Positions 17,378-24,970 of a stretch of DNA of 64,000 nt are shown here, in pieces. The position numbers were made by a program, and so were the translations under genes. The notes under the pieces were generated by a model. It searched no databases. It worked only from the letters and a program-made list of their open reading frames with translations, and was not told the origin of the DNA. The DNA lies in assembly GCF_000523235.1 (NCBI RefSeq), contig NZ_CP006850.1, positions 6,572,001 to 6,636,000 on the forward strand, written 5' to 3'. This DNA is from Nocardia nova SH22a (lineage in GTDB: Bacteria > Actinomycetota > Actinomycetes > Mycobacteriales > Mycobacteriaceae). The first letter of the stretch is position 1, and the number at the start of each line of letters is the position of its first letter.

Positions 17378-17968
17378 ATGACCAGTTACACCATCCCCAA
17401 CGTCATCGCCCAGCATGCGGGCGGCGAACGGATCATGGACGTCTACTCGCATCTGCTCACCGAGCGCATCGTCTATCTCGGCACGCCGATAGATGCCGGA
17501 GTGGCGAACGCGCTGATCGCGCAGTTGCTGCATCTGGACGCCGACAGCGCGGGCCAGGAGATCAACCTCTACATCAACTGTGAGGGCGGTGATCTGTCGG
17601 CGATGCTCGCGATCTACGACACCATGCAGCACCTGTCCTCACCGGTGGCCACGACCTGTGTCGGGCAGGCCATCGCGGTGGGCGCGGTGCTGCTGGCCGG
17701 TGGTGCGGCACAGCGACGTTCGATCCTTCCGCATGCCCGGGTCGTCCTGCATCAACCCGCGACCCGGGGCCAGGGCGCGATTCCGGATCTCATCATCCAG
17801 GCCGACGAACTGGTCCGGATGCGAGCCGAGATCGAGGCGGTTCTGTCCCGCCACACCGGACAGGACATCGCTACGCTGCGCCACGACACCGATCGCGACC
17901 GCGTATTCACCGCGCAGTCGGCGGTGGAGTACGGATTGGTCGATCGAGTCCTCGGCGCCCGCGGCTGA
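17378..17968 (+). CDS. clpP: ClpP-type subunit with catalytic Ser replaced by Ala
   Basis: This 196-residue ClpP-fold protein follows the intact paralogue after 9 bp. The usual GQAAS nucleophile motif reads GQAIA here, so residue 100 is Ala (codon GCG) instead of Ser. His125 in VLHQPA and the Asp of DTDRDRVF remain. The subunit should be proteolytically inactive by itself and probably builds a mixed ring with the upstream subunit, as ClpR does in cyanobacteria and plastids. Fold-defining residues, length and the C-terminal AVEYGLVD motif are otherwise normal. Confidence 0.88.
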   Translation: MTSYTIPNVIAQHAGGERIMDVYSHLLTERIVYLGTPIDAGVANALIAQLLHLDADSAGQEINLYINCEGGDLSAMLAIYDTMQHLSSPVATTCVGQAIAVGAVLLAGGAAQRRSILPHARVVLHQPATRGQGAIPDLIIQADELVRMRAEIEAVLSRHTGQDIATLRHDTDRDRVFTAQSAVEYGLVDRVLGARG

Positions 17969-17984
17969 TTCGCGGCGGATGTGC

Positions 17985-18449
17985 TCAGGCGGCGAGCATT
18001 GTGGGCCCGGCCGGGCGCCCGCCCGCCAGGGGGAACGCTCGTGCGGGGCTCGCCACCGGCCGCAGCCGGATCGCGATCTGCGTGGTGAGTTCTCCGAGGG
18101 AGGTGCCGAGGGCTCCGGCGAGCGCGGCGATCATCTCGCTGGACGGTTCCTTGCGTCCGCGTTCGATCTCGGACAGATACTGCGGCGAGACCCCGGCGCG
18201 CCCGGCGGTTTCCGCCAGCGTCTCTCCGCACTCACGGCGCAGTTCGCGCAGCCGCTCGCCGAGCACCTCACGCCACAGTGGTTCCGCCGCTGGACGCCGC
18301 GGTTGCGACGGTGGCACGGGGACGAGTTCCGGCCGCGAACGCGGAGCGGATTCCGGCGCCGCACCGGCCGGACGGGCTTCGGACGCCGGTGCCACCGACG
18401 CGCCGTCCCGGCCGCCGGGTAGCGAGTGCAGTCTCGGATGCTCGGCCAT
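17985..18449 (-). CDS. XRE-family regulator resembling ClgR/PopR, with C-terminal LAA
   Basis: This 154-residue protein has a disordered Ala/Pro-rich N-terminus (1-57) and a helix-turn-helix (about 58-118) containing YLSEIERGRKEPSSEM, a segment typical of ClgR and PopR. The last residues are MLAA, an ssrA-like tag of the kind that makes ClgR and PopR Clp substrates. It lies convergent to the second clpP operon, 16 bp from it, as popR neighbours clpP3-clpP4 in Streptomyces. The ATG at 18449 has no ribosome site, but a TAGGCT -10 box ends 7 bases ahead, suggesting a leaderless mRNA. It probably activates the clpP operon and is then degraded. Confidence 0.85.
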   Translation of the reverse strand: MAEHPRLHSLPGGRDGASVAPASEARPAGAAPESAPRSRPELVPVPPSQPRRPAAEPLWREVLGERLRELRRECGETLAETAGRAGVSPQYLSEIERGRKEPSSEMIAALAGALGTSLGELTTQIAIRLRPVASPARAFPLAGGRPAGPTMLAA

Positions 18450-18456
18450 GGTTGTG

Positions 18457-18462
18457 AGCCTA
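18457..18462 (-). promoter_or_regulatory. -10 box of a leaderless transcript for the HTH regulator
   Basis: TAGGCT on the minus strand matches the TANNNT -10 pattern and ends 7 bases before the ATG at 18449. Transcription would then begin at or next to the start codon, which fits the absence of a ribosome site. Confidence 0.55.
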
Positions 18463-18490
18463 GGTTCGGCCGGAGTTCCGATGCACCGCT

Positions 18491-18505
18491 TACGCTCACA
18501 GCGTA
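18491..18505. promoter_or_regulatory. 15-bp palindromic operator upstream of the HTH regulator
   Basis: TACGCT-CAC-AGCGTA is a perfect dyad (6-bp arms, 3-bp spacer) about 30 bp upstream of the -10 box. CGCTCACAGCG fits the core of the published corynebacterial ClgR consensus (CGCYNANRGCG, recalled, not searched). It shares GCTGTGAGC with the site upstream of the clpP operon. Confidence 0.65.
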
Positions 18506-18522
18506 TTTCGCCCGAACACAGC

Positions 18523-18555
18523 CGCACCCCTCCCCGATCGCCGGGAAGGGGTGCG
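18523..18555 (-). terminator. Terminator of the ctaJ-like/DUF5130 operon
   Basis: Arms 18523-18536 and 18542-18555 pair over 14 positions with one mismatch and a 5-nt loop. The hairpin lies 46 bp past the stop of the DUF5130 gene, between it and the regulator promoter region. Confidence 0.75.
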
Positions 18556-18601
18556 TGGCCGGGAACGGACCGGCGCGAGCGTGCCGATCAGCGCCGGTGG
18601 A

Positions 18602-19072
18602 TCAGCTCGGGCGGCCGATCGAGGCGGCCATCACGCGGACCGCCGATACGAGCCCGTCGATGAGCTTGCCCTGCCGCAGCGAGGACAGTGCGGCGGTCAG
18701 GCCCAGCTGGAGGACCTGATTGCTGACGCGGTCGGCGACGTCGCGACCGGAGCGCACCTCGACCGCCTTGTCGTTGGGTGAGACGGCGATGAGCACCGAA
18801 CGGGCCGCCTCGGGGGTCGTCGGGAACACCGCGTCGGCGCCGGCCGCGGCGTCCGCGCCCAGATTGCCGATGTAGATGTTGAACCGGACCTTGGTGGTAC
18901 GGGTCGCCTCGGTGAGGGTGTTGTCCATCAGCAGCCGTTCCTCATCGCTGAACGGCGCTTCCTTGAACACGTCACCGGCCTCGTGCACACCGGATACCCG
19001 GCCGCTGGTGGTCACGGCGTATCCGTGCGGCAGGGTGGACTCGTCCACCGCGGGCCAACTAGAACTTGCCAC
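18602..19072 (-). CDS. DUF5130 family protein (Rv2468c-like)
   Basis: This 156-residue soluble protein has the TPM/DUF5130 pattern: FSDEERLLMDNTL near 40-52, then NIYIGNL, VLIAVSPNDKAVEVRSG and RVSNQVLQLGL. The family is widespread in mycolata next to pepN and has no established activity. The GTG start at 19072 lies inside the 3' end of the upstream membrane gene (14-bp overlap), so translation is coupled. It is orthologous in position to Rv2468c. Confidence 0.85.
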   Translation of the reverse strand: MASSSWPAVDESTLPHGYAVTTSGRVSGVHEAGDVFKEAPFSDEERLLMDNTLTEATRTTKVRFNIYIGNLGADAAAGADAVFPTTPEAARSVLIAVSPNDKAVEVRSGRDVADRVSNQVLQLGLTAALSSLRQGKLIDGLVSAVRVMAASIGRPS

Positions 19073-19337
19073 TTACCCGGCCTCCGATCAGATCTGCCCC
19101 GGCGGATTCGATTGCCGCATGGTGTCCATGCGACGCCTCAGCGACGTCGTGACCGAAGGAGGTCACCTCATCCGTCGCGCTCCACAGCACCGGCGCGGCG
19201 GTCCACTCGTTACCGAGGTCGTAGTGGACCGGCTTCTCGCCGGGATATGGTTTGCCGAGGAACGACAATCCGGCGATCACCGCGTAGATCACCAGCGGGA
19301 TGCCGAGAAACACCAGCACTGTTTCGAGAATGCTCAC
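19059..19337 (-). CDS. Small membrane protein, CtaJ-like aa3 oxidase accessory subunit
   Basis: This 92-residue protein has one N-terminal membrane helix (residues 5-27, LETVLVFLGIPLVIYAVIAG) and a soluble tail with LGNEWTAAPVLWSA. It resembles the small actinobacterial protein described as CtaJ in the mycobacterial bcc-aa3 respiratory supercomplex. The assignment rests on the helix plus PVLWSA pattern and its location beside the DUF5130 gene, so it is moderately secure. It starts with GTG and is the first gene of a two-gene operon. Confidence 0.6.
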   Translation of the reverse strand: MSILETVLVFLGIPLVIYAVIAGLSFLGKPYPGEKPVHYDLGNEWTAAPVLWSATDEVTSFGHDVAEASHGHHAAIESAGADLIGGRVSGKF

Positions 19338-19398
19338 AGGTCAACGGTAGACGATCGCCGATCGCCGGTCTGCTCCGAGCCACCCCGTGCCGCTCGTG

Positions 19399-21024
19399 TC
19401 ACACCAGCCAGGCCGCGGCGTCGGGCGGAAGCAGACCGTCCTCGAGTGCGGCGCTCGCGAGCAGCACCGTTCCCGGCGGCAGGGCGATCGGCGCCCCGGA
19501 CGCGTTCAGCACGCAGATCAGGCCGCCGGGCCGCCGGAAGGCCAGGCAGTCCTCCGGACCGCCGTACCAGTCGATGCTGTCACCGTCGAATTCGATTCGT
19601 GTTCTGCGTAATTCGAGTGCGGTGCGATACAGCGACAGTGTCGAGTCGAGACGTTCGAGCTCCGCCTCCACCGTCCGGTCGGCCCAGGATTCCGGGATCG
19701 GCAACCAGGACGAGGGGCCGGTGGTGAATCCGAACGGCGGCACGGCGCCCTCCCAGGGCATCGGCACCCGGCAGCCGTCGCGGCCGCGACGGGTATGGCC
19801 GGATCGCTCCCACACCGGGTCCTGCAGTACGTCCTCGGGGAGGTCGTCGACATTGGGCAGGCCGAGTTCGGCGCCGTTGTAGACGAACACGGCCCCCGGC
19901 AACGCGAGCTCGAGCAACACCATCGCCCGCGCGCGGGCCAGTCCGAGCGCGCCGCCACCGTACCGGGTCACCTCGCGCTCGATGTCGTGATTGGACAGCG
20001 TCCACGTCGGCACCGCACCCACACCGGCCACCGCGGACAGCGAATTCTCCACCGCCGCACGGATGTTCACGGCATCGAAGGCCGTCTCCGCGAGGCGGAA
20101 ATTGAAGGCCAGATGGAGTTCGTCGGGACGCACGTACTCGCCGAAGCGCACATTGTCGTCGACCCACACCTCACCGATCGAGACCGCGCCGGGATATTCG
20201 TCGACCACCTTGCGCAGCCGGCGATGGATGTCGTGCACACCCGGATCGTTGAACCGCGGATCATCGTCGTCGTGGACGAGCAGCGCCGCCTCGGCGGCGA
20301 CGTTCATATCGGGCAGGCCGGGCGGTTTGGCCATACCGTGCGCGACGTCGACGCGGAATCCGTCGATCCCGCGGTCGAGCCAGAATCGCATGGTCTGCTC
20401 GAAATCGGCGATGACCTCCGGGTTGTCCCAATTCAGGTCCGGCTGCTCGGGAGCGAACAGGTGCAGATACCACTGGCCGGGCGTCCCGTCGGGTTCGGTG
20501 ATGCGGGTCCAGGCCGGACCGCCGAAGACACTGGGCCAGTTGTTCGGTGGCAGTGCGCCGTCGGGCCCGCGGCCGTCGCGGAAGATGTATCGGGCCCGCT
20601 CCGGACCTCCGGCCGATGCGGCCGTCGCCGCGACGAACCACGGGTGGCGATCGCTGGTGTGATTGGGCACCAGATCCATCGTCACCCGGATACCACGGTC
20701 GTGGGCCTCGGCGATCACCTGATCGAGGGTTTCCCGATCGCCGAACAGCGGGTCGATATCGCGGGGATCGCTGACGTCGTAACCGCCGTCGGCCATCGGC
20801 GAGCGCATCACCGGGCAGATCCACAGGGCGTCGACGCCCAGCAGTTCCAGATAGCCGAGCCGATCACGCACTCCGCCGAGATCGCCGACGCCGTCACCTG
20901 AGGAGTCGGCGAACGACCGCGGATAGATCTGATAGAAGACCGCCGATCGCCACCACGGCTCCGTCGATCCCGCGGCCCCCACCGCATCGGATTCAGCATG
21001 TCCCCCGGCCGATGACGCTGTCAC
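19399..21024 (-). CDS. aglA: GH13 alpha-glucosidase (oligo-1,6-glucosidase type)
   Basis: This 541-residue glycoside hydrolase has a full (beta/alpha)8 catalytic domain. The nucleophile is Asp226 (DGFRVDVAHG), the acid/base Glu285 (SIGEVW) and the transition-state Asp347 (SNHD). Region I reads DLVPNHTS at 117-124. It should hydrolyse terminal alpha-glucosidic bonds in maltodextrins or isomalto-oligosaccharides, and trehalose-related activity cannot be excluded. The GTG at 21024 gives the length of the mycobacterial homologue Rv2471. The open frame upstream lacks similarity. The only Asp insertion oddity is a HDDDD loop at 251-255. Confidence 0.88.
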   Translation of the reverse strand: MTASSAGGHAESDAVGAAGSTEPWWRSAVFYQIYPRSFADSSGDGVGDLGGVRDRLGYLELLGVDALWICPVMRSPMADGGYDVSDPRDIDPLFGDRETLDQVIAEAHDRGIRVTMDLVPNHTSDRHPWFVAATAASAGGPERARYIFRDGRGPDGALPPNNWPSVFGGPAWTRITEPDGTPGQWYLHLFAPEQPDLNWDNPEVIADFEQTMRFWLDRGIDGFRVDVAHGMAKPPGLPDMNVAAEAALLVHDDDDPRFNDPGVHDIHRRLRKVVDEYPGAVSIGEVWVDDNVRFGEYVRPDELHLAFNFRLAETAFDAVNIRAAVENSLSAVAGVGAVPTWTLSNHDIEREVTRYGGGALGLARARAMVLLELALPGAVFVYNGAELGLPNVDDLPEDVLQDPVWERSGHTRRGRDGCRVPMPWEGAVPPFGFTTGPSSWLPIPESWADRTVEAELERLDSTLSLYRTALELRRTRIEFDGDSIDWYGGPEDCLAFRRPGGLICVLNASGAPIALPPGTVLLASAALEDGLLPPDAAAWLV

Positions 21025-21158
21025 AATCGCCCATAGTGCCAAATTCCCACACCGCTTTCCGATGACGAATACCACTTTGGCGCAAATGAGCAACTGCCCA
21101 GCAGCCCTGCAAATGGAGGCAAACCCTCAGCGTCCGTGGGGCATCCCACCCGACGGAC

Positions 21159-21563
21159 TCACATCGGGGAATTCATCAGCGAATTCGCGGCCATCTCCAG
21201 GTAATCGAGTAGTGCACGGCGATGTTCGTCATCGAGAATCTCCGGCTCGATCTCGGCAACCGCGATGCGCATACAGCGCAACCACGCATCGCGTTCGATC
21301 GGGCCGATACTGAAGGGCATGTGCCGCATCCGCAGCCGCGGATGCCCGCGCTCGTCGGAATAGGTCCGCGGACCGCCCCAGTACTGTTCGAGGAACATGC
21401 GCAGCCGACGTTCGGCCGGACCGAGATCCTCCTCGGGATACATCGGCCGCAGGATCTCGTCGGCGGCCACCTCCCGATAGAACGCCGCCACGATGCGACG
21501 GAAGGTGTCCGCCCCGCCGACCGCCTCGTAGAACGATGTCGCCGTCTGTTCGCCGGAAGTCAT
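21159..21563 (-). CDS. glbO: Group II truncated haemoglobin O
   Basis: This 134-residue 2-on-2 globin binds O2 and probably takes part in NO/O2 chemistry near the respiratory chain. It aligns closely with M. tuberculosis GlbO: proximal His81 (LRMRH), Tyr29 (B10), Tyr42 (CD1) and Trp94 (G8). The strongly conserved [13 protein letters not shown] segment is intact. ATG 21563 follows GAGAGGG, and upstream extensions are Arg/Pro-rich shadow. It neighbours the alpha-glucosidase gene as Rv2470 neighbours Rv2471. Confidence 0.95.
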   Translation of the reverse strand: MTSGEQTATSFYEAVGGADTFRRIVAAFYREVAADEILRPMYPEEDLGPAERRLRMFLEQYWGGPRTYSDERGHPRLRMRHMPFSIGPIERDAWLRCMRIAVAEIEPEILDDEHRRALLDYLEMAANSLMNSPM

Positions 21564-21905
21564 CGACCCTCTCGATCTGTTCGCCTGCCCGGTACCGCCC
21601 ACCATTGTGCCCGCACCCGCGCGGCCGGGCCCACCGGTCGCGCACCCGCACGCCGGACACCGGCGGATCACCCGGCGTTCAACGCGCGGACGACACACGG
21701 ATGCGATCGGCGCCGATAATCGGCCGGACACCGCATCGAACACCCTGCATGCCGACCCGCACCCCGTCGACCACCGGCTATCGGCGCATCCGACCCGATT
21801 TCGACACCGAAATCACTGTGCACACGGGCACGTTCCGTGGTCAACTGGGTGACAGTGTCTGCCGATCAGCACACGAACCGAACTAGCAGAATTCGGGGTT
21901 CATCA

Positions 21906-22622
21906 ATGAAGCAGCGGCACGGCGCCCGGTCACACGAGGCGAGAGCGCACCGACAACTCCAGCCCGCCGATGTCCACAATCGTGGGTCGGGGGCTACTCC
22001 GCTGCATATCCTCTCCGCATATTCCTCTCCGGGACCCACCGCGTCCCCTCCCGAACATGCACTGCAAGGTGTGATCACCCATCACACCGAATCCGTGGCG
22101 GCCGCGTGGTCGAAACGCCGGGTGCTACTTCTCAATGCCACGTATGAACCGCTGACAGCACTGCCCGCGCGACGCGCCATCGTGCTTCTGGTCTGCGACA
22201 AGGCCGATACCGTTCATCACAATCCCGAGGGCCCCGTCGTCCACTCCGCCGGCGAATCGGTCACCCTGCCCTCGGTGATCCGGCTGCGCAACTACGTCCG
22301 AGTGCCCTACCGGGCCCGGGTTCCCATGACGCGGGCGGCGCTCATGCACCGGGATCGATACCGCTGCGCCTACTGCGGCGGCAAGGCCGAGACGATCGAT
22401 CACGTCATTCCACGTAGTCGCGGGGGCGCGCATTCCTGGGAGAACTGCGTAGCCTCCTGCGCCCCGTGCAACCACCGCAAGGCCGACAAACTCCTCAGCG
22501 AACTGGGGTGGACTCTCGGACATCCGCTGGTCTCCCCGCAGGGACCGCACTGGCGATTGCTGTCGACGACCTCGGATCTCGATCCGGTGTGGTTGCAGTA
22601 TCTGGGTGAAGGCGCCGCCTGA
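21906..22622 (+). CDS. HNH endonuclease (Rv2469c-like)
   Basis: This protein has about 238 residues from ATG 21906. The C-terminal half is an HNH nuclease: zinc Cys154/Cys157 (CAYC), catalytic Asp165-His166 (TIDHVIPRSRGG), Asn near 180 and Cys185/Cys188-His190 (CAPCNH). The N-terminal 70 residues are low-complexity, and an alternative GTG at 22072 after GCAAGGT would give a 183-residue form starting just before the conserved core. The family is conserved in this locus in mycolata. Its DNA target is unknown and no partner restriction gene is present. Confidence 0.85.
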   Translation: MKQRHGARSHEARAHRQLQPADVHNRGSGATPLHILSAYSSPGPTASPPEHALQGVITHHTESVAAAWSKRRVLLLNATYEPLTALPARRAIVLLVCDKADTVHHNPEGPVVHSAGESVTLPSVIRLRNYVRVPYRARVPMTRAALMHRDRYRCAYCGGKAETIDHVIPRSRGGAHSWENCVASCAPCNHRKADKLLSELGWTLGHPLVSPQGPHWRLLSTTSDLDPVWLQYLGEGAA

Positions 22623-22644
22623 CCCCCACGATCCGGTGCAACAC

Positions 22645-22714
22645 TCACAATTGTGAGCATCGCTCTTGCGTTCAACGCGCTTCTGAGGCAGACTTGCGTC
22701 AGCACGCAAGAGCG
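22645..22714. promoter_or_regulatory. Two nested dyads upstream of the epimerase gene
   Basis: CTCACAATTGTGAG at 22645-22658 is a perfect 14-bp palindrome. GCTCTTGCGT at 22663-22672 is repeated inverted at 22705-22714 with a 32-bp spacer. Both lie within 100 bp of the ATG at 22743. They look like operator sites for a dimeric repressor. The cognate regulator is not recognised in the window. Confidence 0.55.
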
Positions 22715-22742
22715 TTGCTCTCTAAAGTGATTGGAGCGCACA

Positions 22743-23732
22743 ATGTCGGATCTGCATGTCGTCACCGGAGCCGGACCGGTCGGCACCACCATCGCCGAAC
22801 AACTCGCCGACGCGGGTGCCTCGGTCCGCATTCTGACCCGCTCCGGGAGCGGTCCGGTGCACCCGCTGATCGAGCGACGCGCGGTCGACGTCAACGATCG
22901 CGAACGCCTGTCCGAGGCGGTCGACGGCGCCGTGGCCGTGTATCACTGCATCCACGGCTCGCGGTACTCCGCCCGCACCTGGCTGGCCGAACTGCCCCGG
23001 GCCGAACAGACGATGCTCGACGTGGCGGGCCGGGCGGGAGCCGTGGTGGTGTTCCCGGAGAGCCTGTACTCCTACGGTCCGGTCGACTCGCCGATGACCG
23101 AAGATATGCCGCGCACTGCGGATTTCGGCAAACCAGCCGTCCGAGTACAACTGCTGCGCGCCCGCGACGCCTCGGCGACTCCCACCGTGAGTGTGGCCGC
23201 ATCCGATTTCATCGGCCCGCATGTGCGCACCGCCCACGCCGGGGAACGGATGGTGCCGAACATCCTGGCGGGCAAGACCGTTCAGGTCTTCGGGAAGGCC
23301 GACCTCCCGCACTCGTTCACCTACCTGCCGGATCTCGCGGCCGCCATGATCCAGGCGGCCGCGGACCGCACACTGTGGAACAGCTTCCTGCACGCGCCCA
23401 CCGCGCCCGCGGTATCGATGCGGGAACTGGTCGCGGCCCTCGCCGCCGCCGCGGGAGTACCGACTCCGAAAGTCGTTGCGCTGCCGGGCTGGACGCTGCG
23501 CACGGCCGGAGTGGTGAACTCGATGATGCGGGAGCTGGCGGAGATGAACTACCAGTTCGAACGGCCCTTCGTACTCGACTCCTCTCGGAGCGAGAAACTT
23601 CTCGGCCGCACCCCGACCCCGCTGTCCGAGGTCGCCGCCGGAACGGTGGCGTGGTGGAAGTCCGTATCAGACGGCGAGCAGCGGCCCGCTGCGGCGCCGG
23701 GCCACCGACCCGTACCGAGCGTCCAGTCGTAA
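22743..23732 (+). CDS. NAD-dependent epimerase/dehydratase-type SDR
   Basis: This 329-residue Rossmann-fold protein has a nucleotide motif GAGPVGTTIAE at 9-19, an extended-SDR layout, SLYSYG around the catalytic Tyr and a C-terminal domain typical of atypical or extended SDRs. The expected YxxxK is not clear-cut (SYGPVDSPM), so it may bind NAD(P) without classical chemistry. GGAG lies 8 bases before the ATG. Its 3' end overlaps the convergent gene by 66 bp. Its strong upstream dyads suggest inducible expression. The substrate is unknown. Confidence 0.75.
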   Translation: MSDLHVVTGAGPVGTTIAEQLADAGASVRILTRSGSGPVHPLIERRAVDVNDRERLSEAVDGAVAVYHCIHGSRYSARTWLAELPRAEQTMLDVAGRAGAVVVFPESLYSYGPVDSPMTEDMPRTADFGKPAVRVQLLRARDASATPTVSVAASDFIGPHVRTAHAGERMVPNILAGKTVQVFGKADLPHSFTYLPDLAAAMIQAAADRTLWNSFLHAPTAPAVSMRELVAALAAAAGVPTPKVVALPGWTLRTAGVVNSMMRELAEMNYQFERPFVLDSSRSEKLLGRTPTPLSEVAAGTVAWWKSVSDGEQRPAAAPGHRPVPSVQS

Positions 23733-24320
23733 CCAGCTGGAGGTGGCACGCACCCGGACGTTCTCGCTGGGCGAGATCCGCCGGGAGTCGGCCGAACCGC
23801 CCGAGTGCGGAATGAAATCCATTGCGGTCAGCGCGAATACGACCCGCATCGGCACCTCGACCTGCCGATCGGCACCGGTCACCGTCAGCACCGTCTGCTC
23901 CAGCAGCGAGGCGGGCGGACCGTGCCCGGCGCTGTGCTCGGCCGCCAGACGCGCGCCGTGTTCGGCCAATTCGACCAGGCTGCGGGCCGGAACATCGTCG
24001 ACGTGGGCGAAACCGGCGTCCGGTGGTAGCGCGGTGCGCCAGGCGGAGTCCATCGAATAACCGATATCGATACGCCCGTCGGTGCCGGGGCCGGTCAGTC
24101 CGGCCAGTGCGGTATCGCCCGCGACGGTGACGTCGGTGACCTCCAGTTCGCCGACCACCGTGCGGGCGGCCAGCACCTCGAATCCCGTTGCCGCCCAGGC
24201 CGTCACATACCGGTCACCGCGACGGCGCAGGCGGACGATCGCCGCCGGATCCAGCCGGACCGCGTGGGTGAGGAAGGTTGCCAGATTCTCCCGCTCGGCG
24301 GGATCGACTATTCGCAGCAT
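23667..24320 (-). CDS. Rv2474c-like hypothetical protein
   Basis: This 217-residue soluble protein is beta-rich and contains LRRRGDRYVTAWAATGFEVLAARTV near its N-terminus. It is conserved between the thioesterase and HNH genes in mycolata and corresponds in place to Rv2474c. No enzymatic motif is recognised. It runs in the same direction as the thioesterase upstream with a 28-bp gap, so both probably share a transcript. The overlap of its 3' end with the convergent epimerase gene is 66 bp. Confidence 0.75.
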   Translation of the reverse strand: MLRIVDPAERENLATFLTHAVRLDPAAIVRLRRRGDRYVTAWAATGFEVLAARTVVGELEVTDVTVAGDTALAGLTGPGTDGRIDIGYSMDSAWRTALPPDAGFAHVDDVPARSLVELAEHGARLAAEHSAGHGPPASLLEQTVLTVTGADRQVEVPMRVVFALTAMDFIPHSGGSADSRRISPSENVRVRATSSWLRLDARYGSVARRRSGPLLAV

Positions 24321-24348
24321 CGAACCGTGATGAATCGAAGTCGTCGCG

Positions 24349-24822
24349 TCAGTCCGCCCGCCAGAGGCTCAGATATTCGCGCTCGGCGGCGGTCAACCGG
24401 CGCAGCCGCTGGGTGTCGATGTCGAAGGCGGCGATCTGGGTGGTGGCGATGACCGCGGGCGGGGAGTCCAGGGCGACACCGTTGGCCCGGACCTCGTAAC
24501 CGATCGTGAAGTCGACCGCGCGCAGTCGCTCGATCCACATCGCCACATCCAGCGGTGTGTCCTCGTGCCGCAGCTGACCGCGGTACCGCACATGCAGATC
24601 GGCCAGCACGCAGCCGGTGCGCAGCCCGGCGGTGGGACGATCGTCCTCGAACAACCACGGAATGCGGGCCTCCTCCAGCAGGGTCACCATGCGGGCATGG
24701 TTGATGTGCTGGAAAACGTCCATGTCCGACCATCGGACGTCGACCTTCGCGTGAAAACGTTTGGGCAGGACGACGGCACCGGCCACCTGCGGGGCACCGT
24801 TCACCGAGCCGACACTGGTCAC
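24349..24822 (-). CDS. Hot-dog acyl-CoA thioesterase (Rv2475c-like)
   Basis: This 157-residue 4-hydroxybenzoyl-CoA thioesterase-type protein carries WSDMDVFQHINHARM at 31-45, where the Asp and the HxxN helix form the acyl-CoA active site. It hydrolyses acyl-CoA thioesters, with chain preference unknown. The GTG at 24822 has CGGAGG 8 bases upstream, so the longer start at 24894 is rejected. It sits between the giant glutamate dehydrogenase gene and the Rv2474c-like gene, as in M. tuberculosis. Confidence 0.85.
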   Translation of the reverse strand: MTSVGSVNGAPQVAGAVVLPKRFHAKVDVRWSDMDVFQHINHARMVTLLEEARIPWLFEDDRPTAGLRTGCVLADLHVRYRGQLRHEDTPLDVAMWIERLRAVDFTIGYEVRANGVALDSPPAVIATTQIAAFDIDTQRLRRLTAAEREYLSLWRAD

Positions 24823-24970
24823 GCTGTACACCTCCGATCGAATACCGTCCGCGCGCGGCCACCGGACGGCGGCCGCGCGCGGACGATCAAGCAAAGTCCG
24901 AAGCGATGTCGTCTACGGCGACGGGACCGCTTCGGCTACCCAGTATGCAGTGTTCGAGCGAAAGCGCACC

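Noticed and set aside
16760..17968. Treating the clpP pair as the essential housekeeping ClpP1-ClpP2
   Set aside because: No trigger factor gene is adjacent, the catalytic motifs deviate and one Ser is lost. In mycobacteria the essential pair lies elsewhere beside tig.
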